A stretch of DNA of 64,000 nt from Dechloromonas sp. CZR5 (GTDB taxonomy: Bacteria > Pseudomonadota > Gammaproteobacteria > Burkholderiales > Rhodocyclaceae). Below are positions 8,779 to 17,655 of this stretch, piece after piece. The notes beneath the pieces were generated by a model. That model ran no database searches. It was given only the letters and a program-made list of their open reading frames with translations, and was not told the DNA's origin. The DNA is taken from the NCBI RefSeq assembly GCF_008711155.1, contig NZ_VUYQ01000001.1:682001-746000 (forward strand), in the 5' to 3' direction. How positions within the stretch are numbered: the stretch's first letter is position 1; every line of letters begins with the position of its first letter. The translations under genes were made by a program, and so were the position numbers.

Positions 8779-10169
8779 CCATGCCCGGGCCGTTTTCGCT
8801 TCCCTCTCCGGGCCAGGCCGGCCTGCACACGCGTGTCGGCCTGGTGCTGAGCGCGCTGGCGGCCAGCCTATTGCTGGTGCTGGGCGGCCTGTGGCTGCAC
8901 GCCACGCGCAATGCGGTGCATGAAGAAGTCGAGGCGGCGACGCGGGTGTCGGAGCAATGGCTGAGGGTGGTGATCGGCGAATTGCAGGCGTTGCCGCCGG
9001 ACGTGCGCGGCGAGCGCTTGCTTGCCGTGGCGACGGGCATCGGCCGGGTGCGCGCCAACGTGCTGACGGTGCACGATGCGGGCGGTCAGTTGCGCCATGT
9101 CTCGCCGCCATCGCCCTACAAGGCCGGCCGCGAGGCTCCGGGGTGGTTCGCCGACCTGCTCTCCAGCCCGTTGCCGCCGCGTCATTTGAGCATGGACGGT
9201 TACCGGCTGAGCCTGCTGCCGGATTCGTCGCGGGCAGTGCTCGACGCCTGGGACGAATTGCAGGGCATGGCCGGCTGGGCCTTGCTGGCGCTACTGGCGC
9301 TGTTTGCCGGCGTGCGCCAGGCGCTGGGCCGGGCGCTGCGACCGCTCGATCAGGTCATGCAAGCGCTGGACCGTACCGGGCGCGGCCGTTTCGATACGCG
9401 GCTGCCGCAGTTCGCTTCGCCCGAGCTCGGCCGCCTGGCGCGGGCTTTCAACGGCATGGCCGACCGGCTGAAGGCGGCGGTGGACGACAACGTCCGGCTC
9501 GAGACGGCGAGGGAAGTGGCCGAGCAAATGCAGGCCCGGGTCGAACTGGAGCGTCGCGCCGAGCGCGAGAGCATCGCCCGCGAACTGCACGACGAGTTGG
9601 CGCAAGGCATCACGGCGGTACGCGCGCTGGGCGGCGCCATCGCGCAGCGCACCGCGGAGCAGCCGGCGCTGCACGGTCACGCGCAGAGCATCGTCGCGGT
9701 GACCGGCGAGATGCAGAACGGGGTCCGGCGCATCCTGCATCGCCTGCGTTCCAAGCCGGACGATCTGTCCGTGCGCCTGGCACAGTACATCGAGGCCTGG
9801 CGCGGGCAGCACGGTATCGCGCTGGACAGCCGGATTTCCCTGCCCGATGGCGCGATTGACGACGAGCTGGCGCAAGGGGTGCTGAGGATCGTGCAAGAAG
9901 GGCTGACCAACGTTGTCCGCCATGCGCGAGCCAGCCGGGTCGAACTGACCGTGCTGGCGAACGACGCGGAATGGCGGGTCCGCCTTGCCGACAACGGTTG
10001 CGGCGCCGGCCAGGGGCCGTCGGAGCAGGGCGGTTGCGGGCTGGGCTTGCGGGGTATGCGCGAACGGGTCGCCTTGCTGGGCGGCCATCTGGAATTCACC
10101 AGCCCGGCAGGGGGCGGCTTCGTTTTCGAGGCGCGTCTGCCGGTCGATGCGAGGAGGGTGGTGTCATGA
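8775..10169 (+). CDS. Sensor histidine kinase (NarL/HisKA_3 type) of the quinoprotein locus
   Basis: 464 aa. Membrane segments at about 21-40 and 163-182 enclose a periplasmic sensor domain of about 120 residues. A HAMP domain follows (about 183-240), then the phosphoacceptor helix ERESIARELHDEL with H272, and a HATPase domain with N (EGLTNVVRHA) and G boxes (DNGCGAG, GLGLRGM). The domain order resembles kinases that control PQQ alcohol dehydrogenases (for example PedS2 in Pseudomonas putida), but orthology is only inferred from context. I chose ATG 8775, which overlaps the receptor stop (ATGA). Confidence 0.88.
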   Translation: MTMPGPFSLPSPGQAGLHTRVGLVLSALAASLLLVLGGLWLHATRNAVHEEVEAATRVSEQWLRVVIGELQALPPDVRGERLLAVATGIGRVRANVLTVHDAGGQLRHVSPPSPYKAGREAPGWFADLLSSPLPPRHLSMDGYRLSLLPDSSRAVLDAWDELQGMAGWALLALLALFAGVRQALGRALRPLDQVMQALDRTGRGRFDTRLPQFASPELGRLARAFNGMADRLKAAVDDNVRLETAREVAEQMQARVELERRAERESIARELHDELAQGITAVRALGGAIAQRTAEQPALHGHAQSIVAVTGEMQNGVRRILHRLRSKPDDLSVRLAQYIEAWRGQHGIALDSRISLPDGAIDDELAQGVLRIVQEGLTNVVRHARASRVELTVLANDAEWRVRLADNGCGAGQGPSEQGGCGLGLRGMRERVALLGGHLEFTSPAGGGFVFEARLPVDARRVVS

Positions 10170-10807
10170 ATCTGCAAGGTGCCCGTGTGCTGCTGGCCGA
10201 CGACCATGCCATGGTCCGGCTCGGTTTTCGTCTGCTGCTCGAAGGGGCAGGCGCCCAGGTCGTCGCCGAGGCCGACACCGGCGAAAGCGCGGTGCGCCTG
10301 TACGCCGAGTGCAATCCCGACGTGACGGTGATGGATGTGTCGATGCCGGGCATCGGTGGCCTGGCGGCGCTGGAGCGGCTGCTGCTGTGGGATGGCAAGG
10401 CCCGCGTGCTGATGCTCTCGGCGCATCACGACGACATCGTGCCGGTGCGTGCCCTCAAGCTCGGCGCCCGCGGCTACCTGTGCAAGCGGGCGTCGCCGGA
10501 GGAATTCCTGAGGGCGGTCGGCGAGGTGCGCCGGGATCGTCGCTATCTCGATCCCGAATTGGCCCAGGCCGTGGCCCTGGCGCAGCTGTCGGGCTCGGCC
10601 AACCCGGTCGGAGCGCTGACCGAGAAGGAACTGGCCGTCTTCCTGAAGCTGGCCGAGGGGCGTTCGGTCAACGACGTGGCGAGTGATTTCTGCCTCAGCC
10701 CGAGCACGGTCGGTACGCATCTCTATCACATCAAGCAGAAACTCAACGTGCAGAACGCCGCCGAATTGACGCTGGTTGCCGTGCGCAACGGCCTGATCGA
10801 ATCCTGA
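10166..10807 (+). CDS. LuxR/NarL-family response regulator
   Basis: 213 aa. The receiver domain (1-120) has the acidic pair D12-D13, phosphoacceptor D57 (VMDVSMPG) and the conserved Lys in LCKRAS. A C-terminal LuxR-type HTH covers about 145-205 (LTEKELAVFLKLAEG). It starts at ATG 10166, overlapping the kinase stop, and is the kinase's obvious partner. It is not an AAA+ activator, so it cannot itself drive the sigma54 promoters upstream and presumably controls other targets or acts indirectly. Confidence 0.9.
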   Translation: MNLQGARVLLADDHAMVRLGFRLLLEGAGAQVVAEADTGESAVRLYAECNPDVTVMDVSMPGIGGLAALERLLLWDGKARVLMLSAHHDDIVPVRALKLGARGYLCKRASPEEFLRAVGEVRRDRRYLDPELAQAVALAQLSGSANPVGALTEKELAVFLKLAEGRSVNDVASDFCLSPSTVGTHLYHIKQKLNVQNAAELTLVAVRNGLIES

Positions 10808-10818
10808 ACGGAGCAGCG

Positions 10819-11769
10819 GTGACCGCCGACTTCTTGTATCCCGAAGTGAAACCGCGCTGCGCGCGGCGCATGGCCGTCGGCGACGGCCATTATCTGTATG
10901 TCGAGGAAGTGGGGCCGACGGATGGCTTGCCGGTGCTCTTCCTGCATGGCGGCCCGGGCAGCGGCTGCACCGCGGCGCAACGCCGGCTGTTCGATCCGCA
11001 GCGCTTCCGCGCGGTGCTCATCGACCAGCGCGGGGCCGGGCGCAGCCAGCCGCTGGGTGCACTGAACGAGAACACGACCGCCGATCTGGTCGCCGATCTG
11101 GAAATCGTGCGCGAGGCGCTGGGCATCCCGATGTGGATCGTCTTCGGCGGCTCGTGGGGCAGCCTGCTGGCGCTGGCCTATGCCCAAATCTATCCGGAGC
11201 GCGTGCTCGGGCTGGTCCTGCGCGGCATCTTTCTCGGCTCGCAGGCGGAAATCGCGTCGTATGCCGGCGGCGGGAATCCGGGCGCCCGGCAGGCCTGGCT
11301 CGCCTTCTCGCGGGCGTTGGGGATGGCCGCTTCCGGCGACCTCCTGCTGGCTGCCTGCGCAGCACGCGTGCTGGGCGAGGATGCCGGCGAGGCCGAGCGG
11401 GCCAGCCGGGCCTGGCTGGATTACGAGCGCGCCTTGCTCGACGAGGCGCCGCTCGGCCGCTTGCCCGATGCCCGGGAGTTGGCCAAGGTACGCATCCAGA
11501 TGCATTACCTGTCGCGGAACTGCTTCCTGAGTCCGGGCCAGTTGCTGGCCGGTGTCGAACGCCTGCGTCATTTGCCGGCCGCCATCGTGCAGGGCTTGTC
11601 CGATCCGGTCTGCCCGCCATATACGGCGCAGGCTCTACATCAGGCCTGGCCGGAAGCGACCTGGTTCCCCGTCGCCCAAGCCGGCCACGGCGGCCTGTCG
11701 CCGCCCATCGCCCGGGCCTGCATCAAGGCGCTGGGCTGGGTGGCCGAGTGTGTCGAGGTCGTCGGCTGA
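10819..11769 (+). CDS. pip: Prolyl aminopeptidase (alpha/beta hydrolase)
   Basis: 316 aa and close to the usual family length. The oxyanion-hole motif HGGPGSGC is at about 43-50, the nucleophile Ser is in GGSWGS (about 113), the acid is in the GLSDPVCPP segment, and the catalytic His is in AGHGG near the end. It removes N-terminal proline from peptides in the cytosol. GTG start with GGAG upstream, 11 nt after the response regulator stop, so it is probably the last gene of the same transcript. No functional link to the quinoprotein is apparent. Confidence 0.85.
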   Translation: MTADFLYPEVKPRCARRMAVGDGHYLYVEEVGPTDGLPVLFLHGGPGSGCTAAQRRLFDPQRFRAVLIDQRGAGRSQPLGALNENTTADLVADLEIVREALGIPMWIVFGGSWGSLLALAYAQIYPERVLGLVLRGIFLGSQAEIASYAGGGNPGARQAWLAFSRALGMAASGDLLLAACAARVLGEDAGEAERASRAWLDYERALLDEAPLGRLPDARELAKVRIQMHYLSRNCFLSPGQLLAGVERLRHLPAAIVQGLSDPVCPPYTAQALHQAWPEATWFPVAQAGHGGLSPPIARACIKALGWVAECVEVVG

Positions 11770-11776
11770 GGCGTTT

Positions 11777-12349
11777 CTAGAAACAGCTCATCCGGCCGCG
11801 CCTTTGCGAGCGGCGCATGACGGCCCGCCAGCGGCTGCGCACGTGATAGACCAGCCCGCGCTGTACCTGCCGACTGCGCCGACGCAAGCTCGCCAGGGCC
11901 GCATGCAGGCGCTGGTAAGCCGGATGGGCGTGCAGGCGGTAGAAGACGGCCGACTTGAAGCGGGTGATGGCCGCGTAGCTGCGGGCAAACCAGCCGATCT
12001 CCAGCAACTGCCGCCTGGTCAGCGTGAAAATGCGGGCGAGCAGGGCCGTTCCGACGATTTTCGCCGCCATGAAGGTGAGTATGCCGAGCAGCGGTGCGCC
12101 ATGGGCGAGAAAGTACAGGCCGGCCAGCTTGAACGGCAGCAAGGCCACGCCGGGCACCATGAACAGGGCGAGTGCCACGTAGCGCGGCGCGCCGGCAACC
12201 CATGCGTCGATCTGGCGCAGCAGCGGCCACCGGGCCAGCCAGGCCATGGCGCCCTGCAACGGCTCCCACAGCCATTCCCAGAACCACAGAATGAAGGCGG
12301 CAAGCAGGATGAACGGCGTGGTCAGGGCGCGCTTCAGGCGGTGTTCCAT
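11777..12349 (-). CDS. Hypothetical integral membrane protein
   Basis: 190 aa with hydrophobic segments at about 10-35, 55-75 and 80-105, and a long basic C-terminal tail rich in Arg. Convergent with the aminopeptidase gene, the two ending 7 nt apart. The shape suggests an inner-membrane protein with a cytosolic positively charged tail. I do not recognise a characterised family and propose no function. Confidence 0.7.
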   Translation of the reverse strand: MEHRLKRALTTPFILLAAFILWFWEWLWEPLQGAMAWLARWPLLRQIDAWVAGAPRYVALALFMVPGVALLPFKLAGLYFLAHGAPLLGILTFMAAKIVGTALLARIFTLTRRQLLEIGWFARSYAAITRFKSAVFYRLHAHPAYQRLHAALASLRRRSRQVQRGLVYHVRSRWRAVMRRSQRRGRMSCF

Positions 12350-12609
12350 GACGGAAATCTCGAACGGGACGCCATAGTATATGGAGGGCTGCCTTGCCGT
12401 TTGTCGGCTTTGCGTGACGGCGCGTGATCGGAAGGGGCTGGTTCCAGTCTTCCATGACCGGAAGCGCTTGGCGAAAGAAAGGGGTTAGCATGGCAGTTTC
12501 ACGCCATGCCCGGAGTGGGCCGGGCAAATTTTCAGGCAACGTCGGGAACATTGGGGAGAGGTACGGAGTCCGAGATGGCACACGATCACGGCTTCCTGCA
12601 AAAATACAC

Positions 12610-13254
12610 ATGCTGACTATCGAAATCGTTTCAGACGTCGTTTGCCCCTGGTGCTTCATCGGCTTGCGGCGCGTCGACGCGGCCATCGAACTGGTACGTC
12701 GGGATTTTCCGGACGTTCACTGCCGCAAGCGCTGGCTGCCGTTTTTCCTGAACCCGGATACGCCGCCGGAAGGCGAGCCCTACCTGCCTTTCCTGATCGC
12801 CAAGTTCGGCAGTCGCGAAAGGGTCGAGGAAATCTTCACCCGGGTTCGCGATGCGGGGCAACCGTATGGCCTGACGTACGCTTTCGAGAAAATTTCTTTG
12901 CGCGCCAACACCTTGCAGGCACATCGCCTGATCCATTGGGCGCAGCAGCGGGGCGATGCCGAGTGCCTGGTCGAGCGCCTGTTCGCCGCCCAGTTCCAGC
13001 GCGGCGAACATGTCGGCGATGTCGGCCTGCTGGTGGCCATTGCGGGCGAATGCGGTTATCCGGCCGACGAGGTCGCCGCCTACCTTGCTTCCGATGAGGA
13101 CAGCGAATTGCTGCGTGCCATGGAAGCCGAGATACGGGCGGTGGGCATTCGCCAGGTGCCGACGTTCATCGTCGACCGCCAGCGCGTGGTGGTCGGCGCC
13201 GAAGATCCAGCAATACTGGCCGAAGCGATCCGCGAAACCCTGGCCCGGGACTGA
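12610..13254 (+). CDS. DsbA-family (FrnE-like) 2-hydroxychromene isomerase / oxidoreductase-type protein
   Basis: 214 aa. The thioredoxin-fold active site CPWC is at residues 12-15 (SDVVCPWCFIGLRR), followed by the helical insertion of the FrnE group and the conserved GIRQVPTFIVDRQ (cis-Pro) near the C-terminus. It has no signal peptide, so it is cytosolic, unlike DsbA itself. Family members act as disulfide oxidoreductases or isomerases, and the substrate here is unknown. ATG 12610 is chosen from the conserved N-terminus. The frame is open upstream to ATG 12490, but that extension has no family support. Confidence 0.82.
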   Translation: MLTIEIVSDVVCPWCFIGLRRVDAAIELVRRDFPDVHCRKRWLPFFLNPDTPPEGEPYLPFLIAKFGSRERVEEIFTRVRDAGQPYGLTYAFEKISLRANTLQAHRLIHWAQQRGDAECLVERLFAAQFQRGEHVGDVGLLVAIAGECGYPADEVAAYLASDEDSELLRAMEAEIRAVGIRQVPTFIVDRQRVVVGAEDPAILAEAIRETLARD

Positions 13255-13286
13255 ATGCCGCACGGGGCTCCCGGCGGCCAGCTCAA

Positions 13287-13315
13287 CGAAAAAGGGCCGA
13301 CTTGCGTCAGCCCTT
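13287..13315 (-). terminator. Terminator of the FecA-like receptor gene
   Basis: Stem AAGGGCCGAC (13292-13301) / GTCAGCCCTT (13306-13315), with one G-U wobble and a TTGC loop. On the minus strand a run of T follows. It lies just beyond the receptor stop codon. Confidence 0.8.
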
Positions 13316-13340
13316 CGCCGGTACGTTGCTTTCCGGGTGA

Positions 13341-15443
13341 TCAGAAGGCGTATTTCACCCCAATCTGGATCAGGCGGGGCATGCCGACCTGGATGCCGCG
13401 GGTGCGGTCGACGATATAGGTCTTGTCGAACAGGTTCTTGCCGGTGACAAAGGCCGACAGGGACTTGTCGAAACGATAGTCGAGGGCGGCGTTCCAGACG
13501 GTGTAGGCCGCAATCTCGCCCTTTTGCCCATCGGCCGTCGGCGCAACCGTGTTCGCAAAATCGGAATACTGGCTGCCCACGTACTGGGCTTCGATCTGCC
13601 CCTTGAACGGACCGATGCCATAGCCGAGTGCGGCGGTCAGCGTATGCTCCGGCGCGTAGGCCTGGCGCTTGCCCTGAACGCCGACGACGGCTCCGTTCGC
13701 CACGTTGCGGAAGGCTTCGGTCTGCTCCGCCGTGGGCAGCCAGGTGTAGGCCACGCGGCTGAACACGCCATTCGACAAATTGGCATCGGCGGCCAGTTCG
13801 AGGCCTTCGAACAGTGCCTTGCCTTGCGAGAGCGGTGTGCTGCCACCGGCAATCGATCCGACGGCGATCAGGTTGTCATACTTGTTGCGGAAGTAGGCGG
13901 CCTGGACGGAAACGCCCGGCAGCGGCTGCGTGCGCACCCCGAATTCGAAGTTCAGCGATTTTTCGTAGTCCACATCGGTGACCGTCCCCGTGCCGCCGAT
14001 CAGGTCTTCCACGCGCGGCGGGGAAAAACCTTTGTGCAGGCTGGTGAATACGGTCAATGTCCGCATCGGGTTCCAGGTTGCGCCTATCCCCGGCGTAAAG
14101 GCATGCACGCTGGATTCACCGGTCTGGCCGGTCAGGCGATTGGTGCGCTCGGCCTTGATCGATTCGTAACGGGCGATCGGCGTCACGCTGAACGAGCCGA
14201 TATCGAAGCGGTTGGCGATAAAGCCGGAATAGGCGCTGGTCTTGCGCAGATTGCTTTCGACCAGCGTGCCGGTCCGCGCCGTCGGGGCGGTGCCGTTGAT
14301 CTGCCGGCGATCCTGCTCCTCGAAGTGCGCCCGGACGCCGGCCTGGAACTCGCCCAGGCCGTGTGCCACGGTCAGGCGAGGCTCGATACCCCAGGTTTCG
14401 TAGGAGCGCAGGCGCCCCTGGGTGGAGTTGCAGGCATCGGGATTGACGGCGACACCGGCCAGCCGCGACGGATTCAATGCCGCACATTGACCGTCCTGGC
14501 TGTTGCTTGCCTGACGCCACCAGTCGCGATCGAACTTGGAGTAATACAGGCTGGTGGTCAGTGTGCTGGTGTCGCTGATCAGAAAGTCGTGCGTGGCCGA
14601 AAGACCCGTCCGCTCGGCCTCGAAACGATCGTTCTTGAACGGGTTGTAGCGGGCGCCCTGGCGGTCGTATTCGGCCTGTGTCAAACCGGAATAGGTCAGC
14701 ATCGAGTCTTCCTTGTAGAAGTTCGCGCGCAGCGTGATCGCATTCCGGTCGCCGAGCATGGCACCGTACTTGACATTGAAATCGTCCAGCTTGTGGTTCA
14801 TGTTGTCCCGGGCGCCGTCGCCTTCCTTGTGCCCGTAATCCAGGCTCAGGCCGCCGCCGCCGACATTCACCTTGCCGTTGACGAAGCCGCGATTGCCGAC
14901 GACGCCCTGGAGATACCCGCCAAAGTTCTGGCGCGGCGCCGGTGTGATGTAGTTCACCACGCCGCCCACCGTCTGCGGCCCGAACATCAGCGAACTGGCC
15001 CCTTTCAGGACTTCGATGCGCTCGTAGCGGTCCACCATCGGATGGTAGTAGCTGGCATTGTCGCCATACGGCGCATAGGCCAGCGGCAACCCATCCTCGA
15101 GCAGGGTGATCTTGGTCGAACGGGTCGGATTCAGGCCGCGCATCGCAATGTTGGGGCGCAGGCCGAAACCTTCCTCGTCGCGGGCGTGAACGCCGGGCAC
15201 CTTGCGCAGCGCCTCGTTCACGGTGAAGACGTGGGCATCCTCCAGCTCTTTCTTGCCGAGAATCTGGCCGGCACCGCCCAGCGTCGGGAGGTTTTCCTCG
15301 CCGCCGATGACCTTGACGGTCGCCAGCATTTTTTCAGGGGGGCTTTCCTTGGCATGGGCAGCCGGCAAGCAGGCATAGGCGGCGGCAATCGCCAGCACGA
15401 GCGGCGTGGGAGAAAAATTTTTTCTCGACAAGCAGGACTTCAT
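13341..15443 (-). CDS. TonB-dependent receptor, FecA-like (Fe(III)-citrate/siderophore type)
   Basis: 700 aa with a signal peptide ending in AAHAKE (about 31). The plug at about 45-160 has NEALRKVPGVHARDEEGFGLRPNIAMRGLNP and GGVVNYITPAP segments close to FecA-type receptors, followed by a barrel ending IGVKYAF with terminal Phe. No N-terminal signalling extension and no fecIR pair lie beside it. A Fur-box-like palindrome is present about 100 nt upstream, consistent with iron control. The ligand (ferric citrate or another carboxylate siderophore) is inferred from family resemblance only. Monocistronic, with terminator. Confidence 0.87.
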   Translation of the reverse strand: MKSCLSRKNFSPTPLVLAIAAAYACLPAAHAKESPPEKMLATVKVIGGEENLPTLGGAGQILGKKELEDAHVFTVNEALRKVPGVHARDEEGFGLRPNIAMRGLNPTRSTKITLLEDGLPLAYAPYGDNASYYHPMVDRYERIEVLKGASSLMFGPQTVGGVVNYITPAPRQNFGGYLQGVVGNRGFVNGKVNVGGGGLSLDYGHKEGDGARDNMNHKLDDFNVKYGAMLGDRNAITLRANFYKEDSMLTYSGLTQAEYDRQGARYNPFKNDRFEAERTGLSATHDFLISDTSTLTTSLYYSKFDRDWWRQASNSQDGQCAALNPSRLAGVAVNPDACNSTQGRLRSYETWGIEPRLTVAHGLGEFQAGVRAHFEEQDRRQINGTAPTARTGTLVESNLRKTSAYSGFIANRFDIGSFSVTPIARYESIKAERTNRLTGQTGESSVHAFTPGIGATWNPMRTLTVFTSLHKGFSPPRVEDLIGGTGTVTDVDYEKSLNFEFGVRTQPLPGVSVQAAYFRNKYDNLIAVGSIAGGSTPLSQGKALFEGLELAADANLSNGVFSRVAYTWLPTAEQTEAFRNVANGAVVGVQGKRQAYAPEHTLTAALGYGIGPFKGQIEAQYVGSQYSDFANTVAPTADGQKGEIAAYTVWNAALDYRFDKSLSAFVTGKNLFDKTYIVDRTRGIQVGMPRLIQIGVKYAF

Positions 15444-15827
15444 TTTGACTCTCCAGAGACAGTTTTTTTTGATGCTGGCTGGCTGCCTGGAGAACTCGGT
15501 GGGTGGCTGGCTTGCGATAGTGTTGGAACAGCAGTCTGAAATTGTAAATGAAAGTAAATCTCATTTCAATTTAGAGGTCTGCATCCGCCTGACTTTTCGG
15601 ATACCTGCGCGGAAGGGGCGGCTGGCGGCGGCCTCGTCCCTTCCATCGGGTCTTGCCGGATCGCGATGTTCCCCGCTGCCGGTCGCGGTATTCAAGCGCT
15701 CGCCCGGGCCGGATCAGGGAACGGGCACGGTTGAAAAAAATGGATACAAATCGTCGCACAAAGACAACGTGAAAAATCGTGCTTTGGCATGAAACTAAAG
15801 CCCATCGTGAGCCTCGAGGAGATTCCC
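15444..15827. other. Intergenic region between the receptor and the small exported protein
   Basis: This 384-nt gap carries the Fur-like palindrome at 15546-15566 in an AT-rich patch that should hold the receptor promoter. The right part (15600-15780) is GC-rich and then A-rich. I see no convincing ORF in it. Confidence 0.5.
15546..15566 (-). promoter_or_regulatory. Candidate Fur box upstream of the FecA-like receptor
   Basis: Palindrome AAATGAAAGT-A-AATCTCATTT: 8 of 10 positions pair between the arms, with the ATGA/TCAT spacing seen in Fur sites. It sits about 100 nt upstream of a probable iron-receptor gene. Confidence 0.5.
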
Positions 15828-16148
15828 ATGCACTCTGATGAAATCCGGAAAGCCCATGTCGTGGCAGCTTTCATGATGACCGCGAGGCGTTATTTCGGCC
15901 TGGTGCCGGCAGCGCAATCGACGGTGCGCCGGGGCGGTCCCCATGGCCGGCTACGTCCCGTCTTTCGTTCGCTTCTGGTCGTCGGTTCGCTCGGGACTGC
16001 ACTGGCGCAGCCGGTATTCGCGATGGAAACGATGCGTTCCGCCACGACGCACGGCGCCGCGAAAAAAAGTGCGCCCAAGCGCGAGACCGCATCGCCCGGA
16101 GTGCCTGGCGTCCCGGCTCGCACCGAAGACGAATCTTCCCGTGGTTGA
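15828..16148 (+). CDS. Small hypothetical protein upstream of the DegP-type protease
   Basis: 106 aa. ATG 15828 has a strong GAGGAG ribosome binding site, preferred to the in-frame start at 15789. One hydrophobic segment (about 50-70, LLVVGSLGTALAQPVFA) follows a basic N-terminal half, and the C-terminus is Pro/Lys/Ala-rich and looks disordered. It ends 24 nt before the protease gene and is probably co-transcribed. It could be a single-pass membrane or late-signal secreted protein. No family recognised. Confidence 0.5.
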   Translation: MHSDEIRKAHVVAAFMMTARRYFGLVPAAQSTVRRGGPHGRLRPVFRSLLVVGSLGTALAQPVFAMETMRSATTHGAAKKSAPKRETASPGVPGVPARTEDESSRG

Positions 16149-16172
16149 TTCATTTCAGGAGGAAAACAGAAC

Positions 16173-17624
16173 ATGAAAGCATTGAAGATGACGGTTGTCG
16201 CGGTCGCCGTTGCGGCCGCGCTGGGTGGTGCCTATTCCTTCGGACAACTGCAGACGGTCGCCAGCGCGCATGCCGTGCCGTCGGCTGCCGTATCGCCGCA
16301 GAATGAAGCACAACCGGGCGTTGCGCCGCTTGCACTGCCCGACATGCGCGGCATCGTTGCCGCCAACGCTCCGGCGGTCGTGAATATCAGCGTCAGCGGG
16401 ACACGCAAGACCGCAGCCGGCATACCCCAGCTTGATCCGGACGATCCGCTCTATCAGTTTTTCCGTCGTTTCGGCGGGCAGGTGCCGCAGGGCAAGACGC
16501 CGGTGCAGGGAATGGGGTCTGGATTCATCGTCAGTGCCGACGGCACGATCCTGACCAATGCCCATGTCGTCGAGGACGCCGACGAAGTGACTGTCAAACT
16601 GAACGACAAGCGCGAGTTCAAGGCCAAGGTTCTGGGTGCCGACAAGGCCAGCGACGTGGCCGTGTTGAAGATCGACGCCAAGGATCTTCCGTTCGTTCGC
16701 ATCGGTACGTCGGCGCCGACGAAGGTCGGCGAATGGGTGCTGGCCATCGGCTCGCCCTTCGGTTTCGAGAGCAGTGCCAGCGCGGGCATCGTGTCGGCCA
16801 AATCGCGCTCGCTGCCGGACGGAAGCTATGTGCCGTTCATCCAGACCGACGTCGCGGTCAATCCCGGCAACTCGGGCGGCCCGCTGTTCAACATGAACGG
16901 CGAGGTGATCGGCATCAACTCGCAGATTTATTCGCGCAGTGGCGGGTATCAGGGCTTGTCCTTCGCCATTCCGATCGAGGTGGCGATGAACGTTGAGCGG
17001 CAGATCGTGACCACCGGCAAGGTCCAGCGCGGCAAGCTGGGCATCAGCATCCAGGAGGTCAACCAGGCCTTGGCCGACACTTTCGGTCTTGCCAAGCCGG
17101 CCGGCGGCCTGGTTTCTTCCGTGGAAAAGGGCGGCCCGGCAGCCAGGGCCGGGATCGAACCCGGGGACGTGATCATCGGCATCGACGGCAAGGCGGTGAA
17201 TTCAGCCGGCGATCTGCCGGCGGCCGTGGCCCTGAAAAAACCGGGCGAATCGACCCGCCTGCAGATCTGGCGCAAGGGCAAGGCACAGGATATCGAGATC
17301 AAGGTCGGCAGCTTCGGCGAGGAGAAAGTCGCCGCGGCGGAAGCGCCGAGCATCGACAAGGGGCGCCTGGGTGTCGCCGTCCGGCCGCTGACGCCGGATG
17401 AAAAACGCCAGGCCGGCGTGACAGCGGGCCTGGTCGTCGAACAGTCCGGCGGCTCTGCCGCGAAGGCTGGCATTCAACCGGGCGACATCATCCTGTCGGT
17501 CAACGGCCAGTCGGTCGGTAGCGTCGACCAGCTGCGCACCGCCATTGCCAGCGTGGGCAAGAAGGCGGCCATTCTGGTCGAGCGGGGGGAGTCTCGCATT
17601 TTCGTGCCGGTCGATCTCGGCTGA
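16173..17624 (+). CDS. degP: Periplasmic serine endoprotease, DegP/HtrA family
   Basis: 483 aa. N-terminal hydrophobic signal/anchor (about 5-24). The trypsin-like domain has the triad H131 (LTNAHVV), D161 (DVAVLKI) and S234 (NPGNSGGPLF). Two PDZ domains follow at about 280-370 and 390-480. It degrades or refolds misfolded periplasmic proteins. DegP, DegQ and MucD cannot be told apart from sequence alone. The ribosome binding site is a strong AGGAGG. The gene follows the small exported protein and is convergent with dmpR. Confidence 0.93.
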   Translation: MKALKMTVVAVAVAAALGGAYSFGQLQTVASAHAVPSAAVSPQNEAQPGVAPLALPDMRGIVAANAPAVVNISVSGTRKTAAGIPQLDPDDPLYQFFRRFGGQVPQGKTPVQGMGSGFIVSADGTILTNAHVVEDADEVTVKLNDKREFKAKVLGADKASDVAVLKIDAKDLPFVRIGTSAPTKVGEWVLAIGSPFGFESSASAGIVSAKSRSLPDGSYVPFIQTDVAVNPGNSGGPLFNMNGEVIGINSQIYSRSGGYQGLSFAIPIEVAMNVERQIVTTGKVQRGKLGISIQEVNQALADTFGLAKPAGGLVSSVEKGGPAARAGIEPGDVIIGIDGKAVNSAGDLPAAVALKKPGESTRLQIWRKGKAQDIEIKVGSFGEEKVAAAEAPSIDKGRLGVAVRPLTPDEKRQAGVTAGLVVEQSGGSAAKAGIQPGDIILSVNGQSVGSVDQLRTAIASVGKKAAILVERGESRIFVPVDLG

Positions 17625-17655
17625 GGGCCGTTTTTTCGTACCGGCGCCCGCTCAG

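Noticed and set aside
6451-9111. Very long open frame (about 886 codons) on the minus strand opposite the TonB receptor
   Set aside because: It is a GC3 shadow of the receptor and kinase genes: composition is low-complexity, no domain is visible, and the plus-strand genes are unmistakable and form a coupled operon.
11773-11784. Perfect 12-bp palindrome GTTTCTAGAAAC at the end of the aminopeptidase gene
   Set aside because: Short and overlapping the stop codon of the converging gene, without T-run or partner site. Most likely chance.
13524-15539. Long plus-strand frame opposite the FecA-like receptor
   Set aside because: Antisense shadow. The receptor on the minus strand has signal peptide, plug, barrel and terminal Phe.
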